A DNA stretch of 64,000 nt from Daphnia carinata (Eukaryota > Arthropoda > Branchiopoda > Diplostraca > Daphniidae), in contig NC_081340.1 of NCBI RefSeq assembly GCF_022539665.2, forward strand, positions 1,178,001 through 1,242,000, written 5' to 3'. A program made the position numbers and the translations under genes. Positions 46,529 through 58,449 of the stretch are shown one piece after another. A model generated the notes under the pieces. That model was not told the origin of the DNA. It did not search any database and worked only from the letters and a program-made list of their open reading frames with translations. The stretch's first letter is position 1, and every line of letters starts with the position of its first letter.

Positions 46529-47375
46529 TTAGGACATTGAGCCAAACTGTTTCGCTTCGTGTTTTGCAATCCAGCCAACGTAAGTGCTGACTCGTGTATA
46601 AACAACGGCATAGTTGGGGATCAGCACAACCTCTGCCATAGGACCGCCACTGTCACCCTTAGATTTCAAATTGACATTTGAAACCATTGTCTGTACATGA
46701 AATGCAACGGGAATTTATATTTTAATCAAGAGAATAACCTGGCAGGTATCTATTCCGTCTCCGCTGGCACACAAGCAAATGGTGGCATTGAAACCTCCGT
46801 ATTGACTTTTGCAAACTGTGTTATCCAGATCAGTAACGTCGGCCTTCAGCAATATGTTTGACCCCCCGATTTTGCCTATTGAGCCAAGGAAAGAAGAAAT
46901 CGTTCGTTAGGACAAGGCAATGGCAAATAGATTTTCCAGTAACTTATCAAAAGGAACAGGAATTGTTTAACTCGGAGTGGTTGATCCCCATCCAGCAACG
47001 ACGGCCGCCGCGTTGGCGTAGCCTGGGAAAGCTCTCCTGGCTAGTTTCTTGGTGGTCTTAGGTTTTGTTGTTGTCTTCACTGTTGGTTTCTTGGTAGTTT
47101 TTGGCTTTGTTGTTGTTGGTTTCGTCGTTGGTTTTTTGGTTGTCGGCTTTTTCGTAGTCGGTTTCTTAGTTGTCGGTTTTTTGGTGGTCGTCGGTTTTTT
47201 GGTGGTTGTTGGTTTTTTGGTAGTAGTTGGTTTTTTGGTAGTTGTGGGTTCCGTTGTGGGTTCCGTCGGTGGTTCCGTCGGGGGTTCCGTCGGGATCCCG
47301 TCGTCCACCGGAAGCGGGGCGAACGCGAGAGTAGTAACCGTTTCATTCAAAAACAGCAGCGCGATGTCGTTTTTC
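46529..47375 (-). pseudogene. Trypsin-like serine protease, 3' half, with TKP-rich insertion
   Basis: Exons on the minus strand: about 47375-46973 (KNDIALLFLNETV with catalytic Asp, VDDG, about 80 residues of TEPPTEP and TTTKKP/TKKPTTK repeats, then YANAAAVVAGWGSTTPS), 46875-46739 (GGSNILLKADVTDLDNTVC to SGDGIDTCQ), 46690-46529 (SKGDSGGPM with catalytic Ser, AVVYTRVSTYVGWIAKHEAK, stop). Splice phases agree. The exons with the activation site and catalytic His are not found upstream. The low-complexity tract sits inside the catalytic domain, in the loop before GWG, not at an end. Confidence 0.75.
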
Positions 47376-50290
47376 CGGAATCACGTGATTGTTAGCAAAA
47401 AGGAGACACATTCAGAGATAGGAAATATTCTTCTAGACGTGCTTCTATTAGTATGGCGTGAAAACTCAGAGGAACTCAAACATCATATTTCTTTTTTACG
47501 AATTCACAGCTTTAATTTCAGGAACATTAGAGTAATCCAGCAATCGAAGGTAGGATAAATATTTCACGTTTTTTCTACCATGTTCCAGGATAACCACTTT
47601 TGGCACAGCCTCAGAGAATGTACTGCCATTGCATCGTACGTATCATTTTACATTTGTTTTTGTAAATATCTGATTATATATTCGTTTACTTGTTTCAAGT
47701 GACCTGGCTTTGTTTCTGCTTTCAATCCAAGAATCATGAGGCCATTCTCTAACCACAACCTGTCAGCCTATCGAGAATTGGTATAGTAGAATTCTAGTAT
47801 ATTTGCAGAGGCACTAGTTTTTTATTACAGAATGATCAGAATTACAAAAACATTGGAAACATGGCTCAGAAGATGGAAATGTAATGCTTACTTCTTTAAA
47901 ATTATGTAAACACACAGTCAAATTCTAGGCATATGTAATTACATGTAAATATGTACAGTATGTACACACAAAATTGCTTAGTTTATCATCCTTACCATAC
48001 CTAACTCCTCCCCGTTTCAATTGACTTGGTTATTTTGCGCTCTAGTGTCTCTCATCTGCTCCCCGTCTCGTCTTCCATGCTGCCCTTTAGTGTTTGACGA
48101 ATACACAATGGTCCGAACAGTATTTGGAATTGTGGTAATTCTCCCTGCATCAACCATTGAAAATTTGAGTGTGCTTCAAAAATTTTCACAGCTAAATTAA
48201 GGCCACAAGCTTTGCAAGCTAGATATTACTGTTTTAGGTTTTTGATCCACTTTATGGCGCAATTGTTTTTAGAAGTCTAGCGTCTGCAAGACAAGACAAT
48301 CTGCATATTCCATTTCTGAAGGCATATCTCTACAGGTTATTAACCCAGCGGCTCACAAATTCATTTTAGCTGCCATTTAAACGATATTCGCGTTTTTCAC
48401 CCTGTTTTTTTCCGGAGAAAAAAAAACGTAGACGAAGAAACGAAAGAGAACTACAGTAACTGAGTTTCATCGTCTGCTTACAGCAGTGCTTCAATGACTG
48501 CATGGAAAGCGTCTCTGGCAACTGAATGGGTTGACTGGAGTCACTGCTATTCGAATAAATTTTTACTTAAAGTACATTGAAACTGTCGTCGCAAATGTTT
48601 TTATGTTCGATGATAATAGATAGAATGCGATAGGTTTTAATTGTAGAACATGAAATGGGGTTAATACCAGATATGAATTATAAATATCACTTGAATTTTC
48701 GAGACAAAGGCGCGAAAATATCTGAACAAAAAAGAATTTCCGCATACATGAAATTTGCAATAGAAGACAAAAAGGCGTGCGTACATTCAGTTACATTCAG
48801 TTACATACAGGTATCCCATTCGTCTGTCATTTTGAACACTAGTTTCTCCCTGCCTTTTTATTTTGTCCACTATTGAATCGCTCACTTGAAACGCCCACTG
48901 TAATTTTGCTACTTTTCTTTTAATTTGCCTTTAATTCGCCCACTAGCATCGCTCACTGTAATTCTGCTACTTATTTTTTAATTTGCCTTTAATTCGCCCA
49001 CTAACATAGCTCACTGTTATGAAAGGAAATTTGATGGGCTACCGATTGCTTAATTGAAAAAAAAATATAAAAGTGATATTGACAACTACAAAATGAAAGA
49101 AATTTTTTTTTTTGGCACAAACTACCGTTCACTTTGTCTTTGTAAGAATACGAACAACACTTTTTCAAAATAAACTTGGCCAGCAATAAATAACACCCTT
49201 AATAGTCAACGCGACTAGCGACAAGATTGTAATGGGCGTTTGTTTCAGTCGGTGATGTCCGACTTTGCCTTTGACAAAACGCCGTGGCGTCAAGTTTTAT
49301 CAACCTCTTCCTCTCATTTTTTTTTTTTGTGTGTCGATTAGCGCGCCTTGCAAGGGCGAATACGCCCACCTAAAAAATATATATATATAGTTGGACCTCT
49401 ATTCTTCTAATAGTTTAAAAACAAATCCCGCTGTATACCATTTTTTTCAAATGAAATTTTGGCAAGGCTCCAGGTTTTCCAGTTGCATATATGGCGTTAT
49501 AGTTGATTTCCAATCATTCATGACTATTCCGCACAATTTTCAAAGGTTAAGTTATCCATTTTTTCAACTGTACTTGTACTATCAAATAATGATTAATAAT
49601 CACCACCGCTGTGTAATATAGTTACAACGTAAAGCGATAAATAAATTTTTAAAATTCTATTAAGTTGATGCCAAGTAAAATTATGGCGCAAAAGTGATGC
49701 CAATATACAGACACAATCCTCACAATGTTGTCAGGTGGGAAATAGTGCTGACGTATGCAGTCCGTAGCCCGTATCTCCCAACACAGTGTTTTTTTTAATT
49801 TTTAGCTTTTCAATCACGCCTTTTTTATTATTGTTAATTGATTATGCTTTTCTGAAAGGAGAAAGAAATTGCGACAAAGTTCATTTTTTGCTTTTCCGTT
49901 TAATTATCTGTATTCCACGAAAATAAGCATCTTTAGTTCGGGCTGGCATCAACGTGATTCCGATGGAAATAACATGGGTATATAAGACTTGATGGGGACA
50001 GACATACTTTGAGGAGTGTCAGCAATGTATGGTCTAGCGAAAAATGGTTACTTCACTAGAAGTAGGCGAAAGGCTGGAGAAAATGGATAAATCTATCAGG
50101 CTGGATCATAATATGTGGTCTGTTAAGGTGTGGTAGGTTCGATGCCAATCGTCCCCGTCGCGGCCGCTTGGCCATTCCATGGTTGGCAAACACCAACATG
50201 GTTTGGCACAAAGTTCAAGTTAGATAGGTGGAGCTAAAAATAAGCCGAACAGACATTGCTCGCATTCCTCTTTTGTCATTTTTGACTGGC
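47376..50290. other. Gene-poor region
   Basis: No supported exon. It contains a tandem duplication at 48886-49016 and a TTACATTCAG triplet at about 48783-48806. Confidence 0.45.
48886..49016 (+). repeat. Tandem repeat, about 63-bp unit, about 2 copies
   Basis: The unit CTCACTGTAATTCTGCTACT...TTTAATTTGCCTTTAATTCG-CCCACTA occurs twice in a row and begins a third time at 49010. The copies differ at a few positions. Confidence 0.8.
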
Positions 50291-52111
50291 CGTTTCACTT
50301 ATTGCTATTTAGATTAGATATGTTCCCGACAGAATTAACTAGATGTTACCATCTCCATATTTTCTCTTTATGGACGGTCAAAGCTACGGCTGCGATTAAT
50401 ACTTACACGTGGAACGATGAAACGCCAAATTATTCAAAGCCCAAATACCTTTGGCGTGGAGGGACAGCCTTATCAGGTCATCTTGCACAAGTTTAGCGTG
50501 AGGGGTCTGTTTCCTATGCTCTTACCATAGCCGTTCATTCAGGAGTTTATCAAAACGCTTTCATTCGTTTTTCTTTTGCAATGCGATTTAACTTTGTTTA
50601 CATTTTGTGCCTCATAATTAAATTTACCTTATAACGACTACAATTTTTTTTAGAAATCTGCATTCACCAGCATAAAAAAATTGAAAACTAAGACTTTACA
50701 ATTTGAGACAACGCGCAGAAAGTATTGGCAACCAAGGTCAGCGCTTACACTAATTTATTGAGCAACGACTAACAAGGCAGAATCGAAGAATTGTTGAACC
50801 TCACGCTAAACAATTTGATTTTGATTGAGCTTTATATGCACGATTGGTTTGGGCTTGGAAAAAAAAGGATTGCGTATAGTTTTGGCGTCACTGCTGCCAT
50901 AAACTACCTCCTCTTCAAAATTAATAAAAGTGCGCATCTCTTAGCCACTTAGACAACCATAATGGATTTTTTCTTTCTTTCCTTAGGTACTTACTTCTTA
51001 CTTCCCTAGATACCTTAGCCTTGAACTCTGATGCAGATTGAATGCAAAAGGCCACATATATCCGTCTTTGCCCTAACGCAAAGTTCCAAAATTATCCCTT
51101 TTTTTCTTCTTCTTCGGCTGTAATGCGAACGCCTATGCCATCGACCTGCTGATGACGGGCCTGTTCTTTCTCTTAGACACAGCGAAGGAAAAAAAAAATG
51201 GTTTCAATCTTGGCGAGTTGGAAGAAAAAAAAAATATTTGTTTTGTCAACATATGCGCTTGTGTTGAACGCAGCTACTAAACCCCGTTTTCATTTTTTTT
51301 TCCACATTATCTCCAATAGGCAAAAAAAAAAACAAATGCGTGCGCTTCTTCAAAAATTCAAAACAGGGGAAAAACATGGCCTCGTCTTTTCTTATTTTTT
51401 TTAACGACACATATAGTCCGAAATTTTTTTTTGCTCAAGGCATAAACTGGATTCAAGCCGAGAGTTAGCCTGATCCTGATCACAATTTGCCGCACCTTTT
51501 CATCGGCCAAAATTCCAATAAAGTCTTCAAACTGATTATCGTCTGGCCCCAGAAAAAAACAAACAGGCGTACGTGACAAAATAAGATAATAGGAGTGGGA
51601 TTTGAAAACCATGTTGGTTACGACTGATCGTATACGTCGCTAGTAATGGACGTTAAATTTTGGCTATACAAAACGAAATATTTCCTGACTGAGGTACAAC
51701 TGCGAGTAGCGCAAAAGACGCGCAACGTTCCCCCGTAGTTTGTTCTTTCGCGAATGGTCGTATAAGGGAAGTGAACGGTGCGAAATGATTAACGACTTTG
51801 ATGGTCTATATTACATTTTATTTATTACCATTATTTTTATTACAATATTACATTTTCCTGTTTTACACCAACAAAATGTAATATTCTTCCCCAAATCCGC
51901 CAACACCGTAGCAAAATACTGGGTTTATTAGAGCGGTTTGTTTGTAAGAATTTAGACCATTTCCTCTGGAGCATATAGCAGAAAAAGATATTGCTCCATT
52001 GCTACTTTAAATAAGTTCAGGCGAAGGAGTGGGTTTCTAACCAGGAATGGTAATTCCAGGTGAAAATTTAATTTTTCATTCGGTCTAGAAGTGTGTTTGA
52101 ATTAAAATATA
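50291..52111. other. No supported gene
   Basis: A 60-codon open stretch at 50317-50496 follows a plausible acceptor (GCTATTTAG) and contains WNDETPNYSKPKYLWRGG, but it has no partner exon and no family pattern. Long A and T runs occur at 51185-51420. Confidence 0.35.
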
Positions 52112-52290
52112 CACTGTAAATCTTTTTGTGCTACCAAATACCTGCTAAATGGTAGATAAATGGAAACCGCTACCACTAGGCAACCAGAAAAGTAGAAGTA
52201 TCTGCCAGATTTCCATTGTCTACCATGTAGCTACCAACCAGAAGCAGCTACCACGCTTTTAGTGGGATCTACTAGATATGTGGTAGATGT
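52112..52290 (+). repeat. Left TIR and CTACCA subterminal array
   Basis: Terminal CACTGTAAA, then at least six CTACCA or TGGTAG words within 170 bp, in both orientations. Confidence 0.65.
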
Positions 52291-52475
52291 ATCAATCAAA
52301 CCAAATAGAAATCCCAGTTTTATTAAGTTATTTGCCTGTTTATACACAGGCATTCATATAAATAATGAAACAAATTTCAAATTCCACCGTTTATTTCCTT
52401 GGATACGGCTTATATCCAAAACACATCACAAGAAAATACAAATATTCTTGATTGGAGGGAATATTAGGTTCCAGT

Positions 52476-54492
52476 TCAATCTGAAATGTCAGATGAAGAT
52501 TTGTCCACAACATAATTGCAAAGATCAGTTTGTAAGGTTGAAACAGAAGGGAAAACAATGTTTGGGATCTTGAATACAAACATATCAAAAAATTTGTAGA
52601 ACTGCCTCAGAAATTTAGGATACTCCAAGTTAAATGCGTGGAACGACGCGTAGAGCACTTGAAAAGCATGGGACAGGTCACTTCCAACAGGAACAAGCGT
52701 GAAGTCAAGAACCACAGTGTAGTCCATAACGCTTTCAGCGGAGCCGCGGCAGATGATAAATGGCTGGGAAAGATGCTTTGGCTTCTTTTTGATGAACTCG
52801 TCCAGGGAAGCATTTTCCTGCAAAAAACAAACTGATATTAAGATTAAGCGCAATGCGATGGTGTAGTTTCTAATTACCTTGAGATACACGATGAAAGTTT
52901 CCAGAATGTCTTCAATTGGGGTATTTTTAACTTTACCAACGTCAGGGGTAAGTTTGATGAGGTAGTACAGCCCGGCAATTATCCCTGAAAATCAAAATAT
53001 GTACTAACGCCCATACAATTTGAAATGTGCAAAAATTACCTATTGCGTTGTTTTTTGGATTAGGCTTGATGGACAGCTGTTTCTCCTTGAGAGCTCCAAT
53101 TTTCATGATTTTGGGTAGATATATCTGACTGAAGTTCACGTCGAAACTTTCGGAAGAAGGATAACGAAGCCTAAAGTCGTTGACAATCTAGGATAGAAAT
53201 ATAATTAGAGCATATATTATAACATATTTTATGTTAATTTACGAGTTGGCCCTTCTAGAAGTCGACAAAGCGTGGGTAGGCGATGAGGTAGTCAGTAGCA
53301 GACTTCAGTACTTTCCGTTTGCCTTGAAAATCGCGGTACTTAAAGGTGAATTCCATGTACTCCAGAATTTGTTTTGTGTTCGATGGAATAGAACAATGAT
53401 CGCGGAGCCAGATTACCTGAAACAAACAGTAAATTAAGATAGGTTATTAACAAAATGTTTGTACGAATAGCTTTCGTGCTTTTTGTACGCCAAATTTCGC
53501 GTCCTCTTTTTCAAAACTTTCCTCTTCTTTTGCCTTTTTACTTTTTTTGAATGCTTCGGGGCTTGAGTGGTTGCTGCGTCTTCTTTTCGACCGCATTGTT
53601 TTCAAACGGACGTCGATGAAGCCCGAACTTCGGTTATTGTGTAAATTTAGCCATTCCGGATGGTTTTCTTGATTGCTCTTCAGGCTGGGGAAGAGGCGGA
53701 CGATGGCAACCGACAGTTTTTGTTTTTGATCAGACGTTGGATTTAAATGACCAACGTCTTTACAAAGACTGTCAGTGCAAATTCTTACCAAAAGGCTCTT
53801 TTCCTCGAGAGACATGACCACTTTCTTCTTCCCCGAATACGTTTCCAGCAGTCTCCTACCATCTTCCGTTGCACTTAGCCTTTCGTGAACATTGTAGTTT
53901 ACCTAGAATATTAGAAGAAGTTTATAAGATGTTATGTAACTAAAATTCTATCACCAATACTTCACCTGACTAATGTTAAGTGGGGAAAACGATGCAGAAG
54001 ATCCCTGTTTTGAGGCGTTGGCAAGGCTAGCTACAGGTGTTTCAAATGGTGGTTATGGTGTTGTCAGAGGAGTAGCCTGCACAGTGTATGAGGAAGACCT
54101 CCCAAGCTCTTCAAAAAGTGGCTGCGATGAAGTGCTATCCATAAACTGTGGAGAAGGAGTAGCCAATAGGGAAGGATGGTTTTGTGAAGAAGCTAGAAAC
54201 TGTGAAGAGAGTTGCGGAAACTTCAAGGATTTAACCAGTTTCCTAAGCTTCAGTTTTTGTCCAAAGCTCAACACATTCATTCTCTCGATGTCATCCTCAG
54301 TCATCTCTAGGAGAGCTTCACCATCAATGCCATTATCTAATACAGAAAAGAAATTAATAGACACTTAAATCATACAATACAACAATTGTAATACTTACCA
54401 AATAGCTGATACACAAATTCTTCATTGTATCCTTTACTCAGTAAATGGTCACTTAGTGCAGCCTTGCTGAGCGTTTGAATGTTTTCTGACAT
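52476..54492 (-). CDS. SAMD3-like SAM-domain protein, one nonsense codon
   Basis: Seven exons with agreeing phases: 54492-54399, 54336-53966, 53902-53489, 53416-53243, 53187-53040, 52984-52878, 52817-52476, about 549 codons. Residues 1-70 form a SAM domain (SKAALSDHLLSKGYNEEFVY and LLEMTEDDIERMNV, FGQKLKLRKLVKSL). A Ser/Thr/Pro-rich linker follows, then a basic segment (LKTMRSKRRRSNHSSPEAFK), then KQILEYMEFTFKYRDFQG, VNDFRLRYPSSESFDVNF and a C-terminal block with QPFIICRGSAESVMDYTVVL. This follows the layout of SAMD3-like proteins found in many copies in fish, cnidarians and arthropods; their role is unknown. An in-frame TAG at 53257-53255 (after YPRFVDF) would truncate it. It lies wholly inside a TIR-bounded element. 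Confidence 0.7.
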
Positions 54493-54819
54493 TCCCTACT
54501 AATTTCTCCCTAAAACTGCACAATCACACCACACTGAAATTACTTCAAATACAATTTAAAAATTATGGAACAAACTCACCTCAAATTATGCGTTGCAAAA
54601 TTCAGCCGAAGTGTTTGGTCCATACGTCGAGATGAAAGATTAAACGTGTACTGGCCGCAAAAAATGGCGTGGGGGCGTAGATACACATCAAACTTAAAAC
54701 AAAAGAAGCACACTAGTCGCCAAAAAAATGCGGGGGTGTAGATATACATCAATGTTAAAACAAAGGATAGATGCCCTACCAACCGTAAAATACAACACTC
54801 CCCCCCCCCCGGCGGTTAG

Positions 54820-54995
54820 TGCCAAATGTGGTAGACTTACATCTACGACACTAGTGGTAGGTATATGGTAGATATGTTCTACCACGTTGGTATACGAGCT
54901 ACCACATAAAATATCTACCAAACCATATACCATCGTAAAGGTAAGTATATCAACTAAAATGGTAGCCGATTGGTAGTACCAAAAGTTTTACAGTG
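54820..54995 (-). repeat. Right TIR and CTACCA subterminal array
   Basis: Many TGGTAG/CTACCA words (54828-54980), ending TACCAAAAGTTTTACAGTG. Confidence 0.65.
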
Positions 54996-55294
54996 TGATT
55001 GCACCTGTTTCAGTTTCTATTGTAGCATTTTTTGCGTATTAAAAGTTTTCTAGCATAAATTAGGTTCCGTATAATAATAGGACACAGCAAGTCGCGAATA
55101 CAGCTCATTTTTTATAATCGTCAAATAGTTCACCGTATTGGCGAAATTTAACATTTAAGCTCAAAAGACGCCATAACGTGCAGCAGCCTTTTGTCAGCGA
55201 TGGTTGAACAGTATAAAAGACTTGATGAAACAACTTCTGTTTGTAGATGTAAGTTAGATATAAGTTAGATGTAAGTTAGATGTAAGAAAAAGTC

Positions 55295-55430
55295 AGGTTG
55301 GTACAGTGGTTCGAGTGATAGGCGGCAACATGGGCCATGCAGCCTATCACTTGTGAATCCAAATCACGAACCAAGCACACGGTCATTCCTCCAATACTGT
55401 GACCGTACTTAGTGCTCAATGCAATGCAAT
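55295..55430 (+). repeat. tRNA-like SINE
   Basis: GGTTGGTACAGTGGTTCGAG is a good RNA polymerase III A-box setting; GTGAATCCAAATC about 55 bp later is a weak B box. The tail has CAATGCAATGCAATG. No tRNA can be folded. Confidence 0.4.
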
Positions 55431-56568
55431 GTCCTGGCTTTTTGCGTCAGCTTGGCCAAATAGGTGCACGGGCATGCCTAAAGGGTAGTTCACGGCGGCG
55501 CTTAATTTTGGTTAATCTAAATATTTTTTTAACTCGTTCCAAGACCATTTAAGTGTTACGAAAAACTTAATGCTGTTTGGTCTCAGTCTCAGTCCACCAT
55601 AATTTTAGAACAAAAGCGAGGAACCAAACGAGGTTATTTACGTAGACATTTTTGCGTTGCGCAGTTCACTTGAACCCAGTTGGTAACACATTGCATTCGA
55701 ACGGATTCGAATGCAATGTCCTGACTTTTTTCGTCGGCTTTGGGCTCGACCTACGGGCAAAAAGAAGCACGACCATGGCCAGTTCCAGACAACACTTAGC
55801 CGTGATTTGTCTAATTGTTTTTGTTTTTAATCCGAATATCTTTTGAACTTGTTATCTTCTATGACTCTGAACCATTCGGGACAATTTTACTGATCGGGAG
55901 ATGCATTTCGGGGTTCGGGTCGTCAAATTTTTTCCCTTCCATTTCGATTTTGATCGGAGCCTATTATCGGGAATGCAACGCCGATTGCGACGAACCAATT
56001 TAGGCAGGTTATAATGATTATTGAGTTATAATGGATTATTCCAATGAAATTGACGCTTTACATTTCATCTGAACATCACATCTTTTTGCACTTAATGCAC
56101 AATGCAAGATAGCAACCTCGCATTGGGAAAAAAATGCAGAAACTCCCGAAACATACTTTAGTCTTGCATTCAAAATGTATCCTGACGAACGACATCATCT
56201 TTATTCATAAATCATCCGCCTTTCACATGTAAAAAAAAAAAAATCTTCCTTAGAGGATGTAGTAGTCATTTTGTAGAATTATTTTTGAAAAGCATCAAGA
56301 AACGGAGCCTACTCCTAATGCTTCCGTTGGTATTTTTGCCCATCCCTCGAGTACGGAAACTTCCGATAAGATAAAAATTTTTTCAAATACAATTTTGGGG
56401 AAACAGTACATTTTAAAACTTACACCAGGACTATTATCGACAGAAGAGAAAAAACATGACAAACGCTTCGAATTTAGAAAAGAATGAAGTATTTATGATA
56501 TTAAAATTTAAGTTGAAATTAAAATTAAAATTTAAGTTTAGTTACCCTAGCGGGTAATCTATGTACAG
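55431..56568. other. Intergenic DNA
   Basis: No gene seen. ACGGATTCGAATGCAATGTC near 55698 repeats the GCAATGTCC word of the preceding SINE tail. Confidence 0.4.
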
Positions 56569-56825
56569 TACGAGGCGCGGTTCTCGAAACACTTGGACGT
56601 TTGCGTTTGCGTTTCGGCTGTGTTTCTCAGAAACAAACGACGAGCGACGAATGGAGGCATCCAATGGCGTTCGATGAGTGCGGAACAAATTTCACGCCAA
56701 CCACTACCTTCTCGAAATTTCATTGCACATTTTATTGGATTAGTTATTATTTATATATATATATATATATTGTATAGGGGTTTCACGCAAGTCGTGTCTT
56801 CATCGCTTTCCAGTCACAACAGGTA
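56569..56825 (+). repeat. Dispersed 240-bp repeat, copy 2
   Basis: Same orientation as 45549-45784; it carries an extra (TA)n of about 20 bp at 56750-56770. Confidence 0.75.
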
Positions 56826-57098
56826 ACAGGTTTTTGTTTTGGACTTTTTTGAGCTGGCAACGGATTTGAATCGCCCGGTATTGCTTCTATCAGTCGCATT
56901 TTAAGCTGCTGTCAACAGATATCAGCTGTTGCATTGTTTTGTGATATTAGGACTTCATATACTCAGTCTGACTAGGATTCACGCGTTTACAAAAAAGTTT
57001 AACGCTATTGATAAGCCGAAAAAAATTGTGTAACAGAACATTCTAATCTTTCCGATAGTTTAGGCCAGTTAGGTATTGTTAAACATCCGACTAAAACA

Positions 57099-58449
57099 AT
57101 GTTGAATATTGCCCGACAGTATCGTAATGCATCAAAATTTATTCCTTTGATAAGTCGTACATTTTCCAGCGATAAAAGTGCCCCAAAGAAAACGTGTCTT
57201 AATGATTTGAACGTTAAACATCATGGGAAAATGGTTGATTTCGCTGGGTACTTGATGCCTGTGCAGTATGCATCTGAAGGAATCGCTGCATCTCACAAAC
57301 ATACTCGTTCACATTGCAGTTTGTTTGATGTGTCTCACATGCTACAAACCAACATTCACGGGTAACCATACACACAGCTAGTACCTCGGTGATTGTCACA
57401 ATCCATATTTTCTTCTAGGAAAGACAATGTTAAATTCCTTGAAGGCCTAATGGTAGGTGACATTCAGAGTCTTCCAAGCAGCCATGGGACTTTATCTGTT
57501 TTCACCACAGACGATGGAGGAATTGTTGATGATTTTATTGTTAATAAAACCTCGCTAGGTTACTTGTATGTAGTTTCCAATGCTGGCTGCAGGGACAAAG
57601 ATTTGTCACTTCTTAACTCAAAATTAGCACAAGCAAAGAAGGATGGTCTTGATGTTGATATAGAAATTTTGGAAGGAAGAGGATTGCTGGCTGTACAGGG
57701 CCCCTTGATGATGTCTATACTGCAACCTCATGTTGATATTCTTCTTGAACAGCTATACTTTATGACAACATCTGTTGCTACTGTTTGCGGGGTCCCCAAT
57801 TGTCGAATTACTCGCTGTGGTTACATTGGAGAAGATGGCGTAGAAGTGTCTGTTCCACCTGATGCTGCGGCAGATATTGTTGAAAAGCTCTTGGATTCCT
57901 CAAAAGGAACTTTAAAGTTAGCTGGACTAGGTGCTCGGGATTCTTTAAGGCTCGAAGCTGGCCTATGTCTTTACGGAAGTGACATGGACGAGAAAATTGA
58001 TCCAATTGAAGCATCCTTGGCTTGGCTGTCGCTAAACGCCGAAGATTGGCTGCAGATTTTCCCGGAGCAACCAACATTCTCAAAGGTCTGCAGTCTGCTT
58101 CTGTGATTTAAGCAGCCATTAATGCACCCAAACAAAATTGTAACTACTGATTACCTAATTTGCAGAACTTAAATCCACTACCGGCCGGCGCCGAATGGGT
58201 TTTGTGTCTCGTGGACCACCAGCTCGAGGACACACCCCTATTCATTCAAAAGACGGTGAACTGATAGGAGAAATCACCTCAGGATGTCCGTCACCTAGCT
58301 TGCCGGGATTAAACGTGTCTATGGGCTACGTTGATCCCCCTTTATAAAAAACGGAACCGAAGTGCAGTTTGAAATTCGCAAAAAAATGATTGACGCTCAA
58401 GTAACGAAAATGCCTGTCGTGCCTACCAAATACTACATTAAAAAGTGAT
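57099..58449 (+). pseudogene. Aminomethyltransferase (glycine cleavage T protein), frameshifted
   Basis: Three exons: 57099-57361, 57419-58102, about 58166-58449. The N-terminus MLNIARQYRNASKFIPLISR is a mitochondrial presequence; then MVDFAGYLMPVQY, HCSLFDVSHMLQT, GDDFI-type VDDFIVN, YVVSNAGCRDKD, RCGYIGEDGVEVSV and GLGARDSLRLEAGLCLYG, the folate- and aminomethyl-lipoyl-binding regions of GcvT. It transfers the methylene of glycine to tetrahydrofolate in mitochondria. Damage: a one-base deletion near 58024 after SLAW (the right frame then reads AKRRRLAADFPGATNILKGL), a phase mismatch at the exon 2/3 junction, and an indel at GATCCCCCTTTATAAAA near 58343 after GYVDP. The last frame ends VPTKYYIKK with stop at 58447-58449. 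Either a recent pseudogene or indel errors. Confidence 0.85.

Larger units (their letters stand above)
52112..54995. mobile_element. TIR element (CACTGTAAA ends) carrying a SAMD3-like gene
   Basis: The left end CACTGTAAATCTTTTTGTGC (52112) and the right end, read on the complement, CACTGTAAAACTTTTGGTAC are inverted copies. Both ends are followed inward by arrays of the word CTACCA/TGGTAG (52130-52285 and 54830-54980), as in the subterminal repeats of CACTA/EnSpm transposons, whose termini also start CACT(G/A). The only gene inside is the seven-exon SAMD3-like gene on the minus strand; no transposase is seen. A 2- or 3-bp target duplication was not evident (ATA left, TGA right). Confidence 0.65.
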
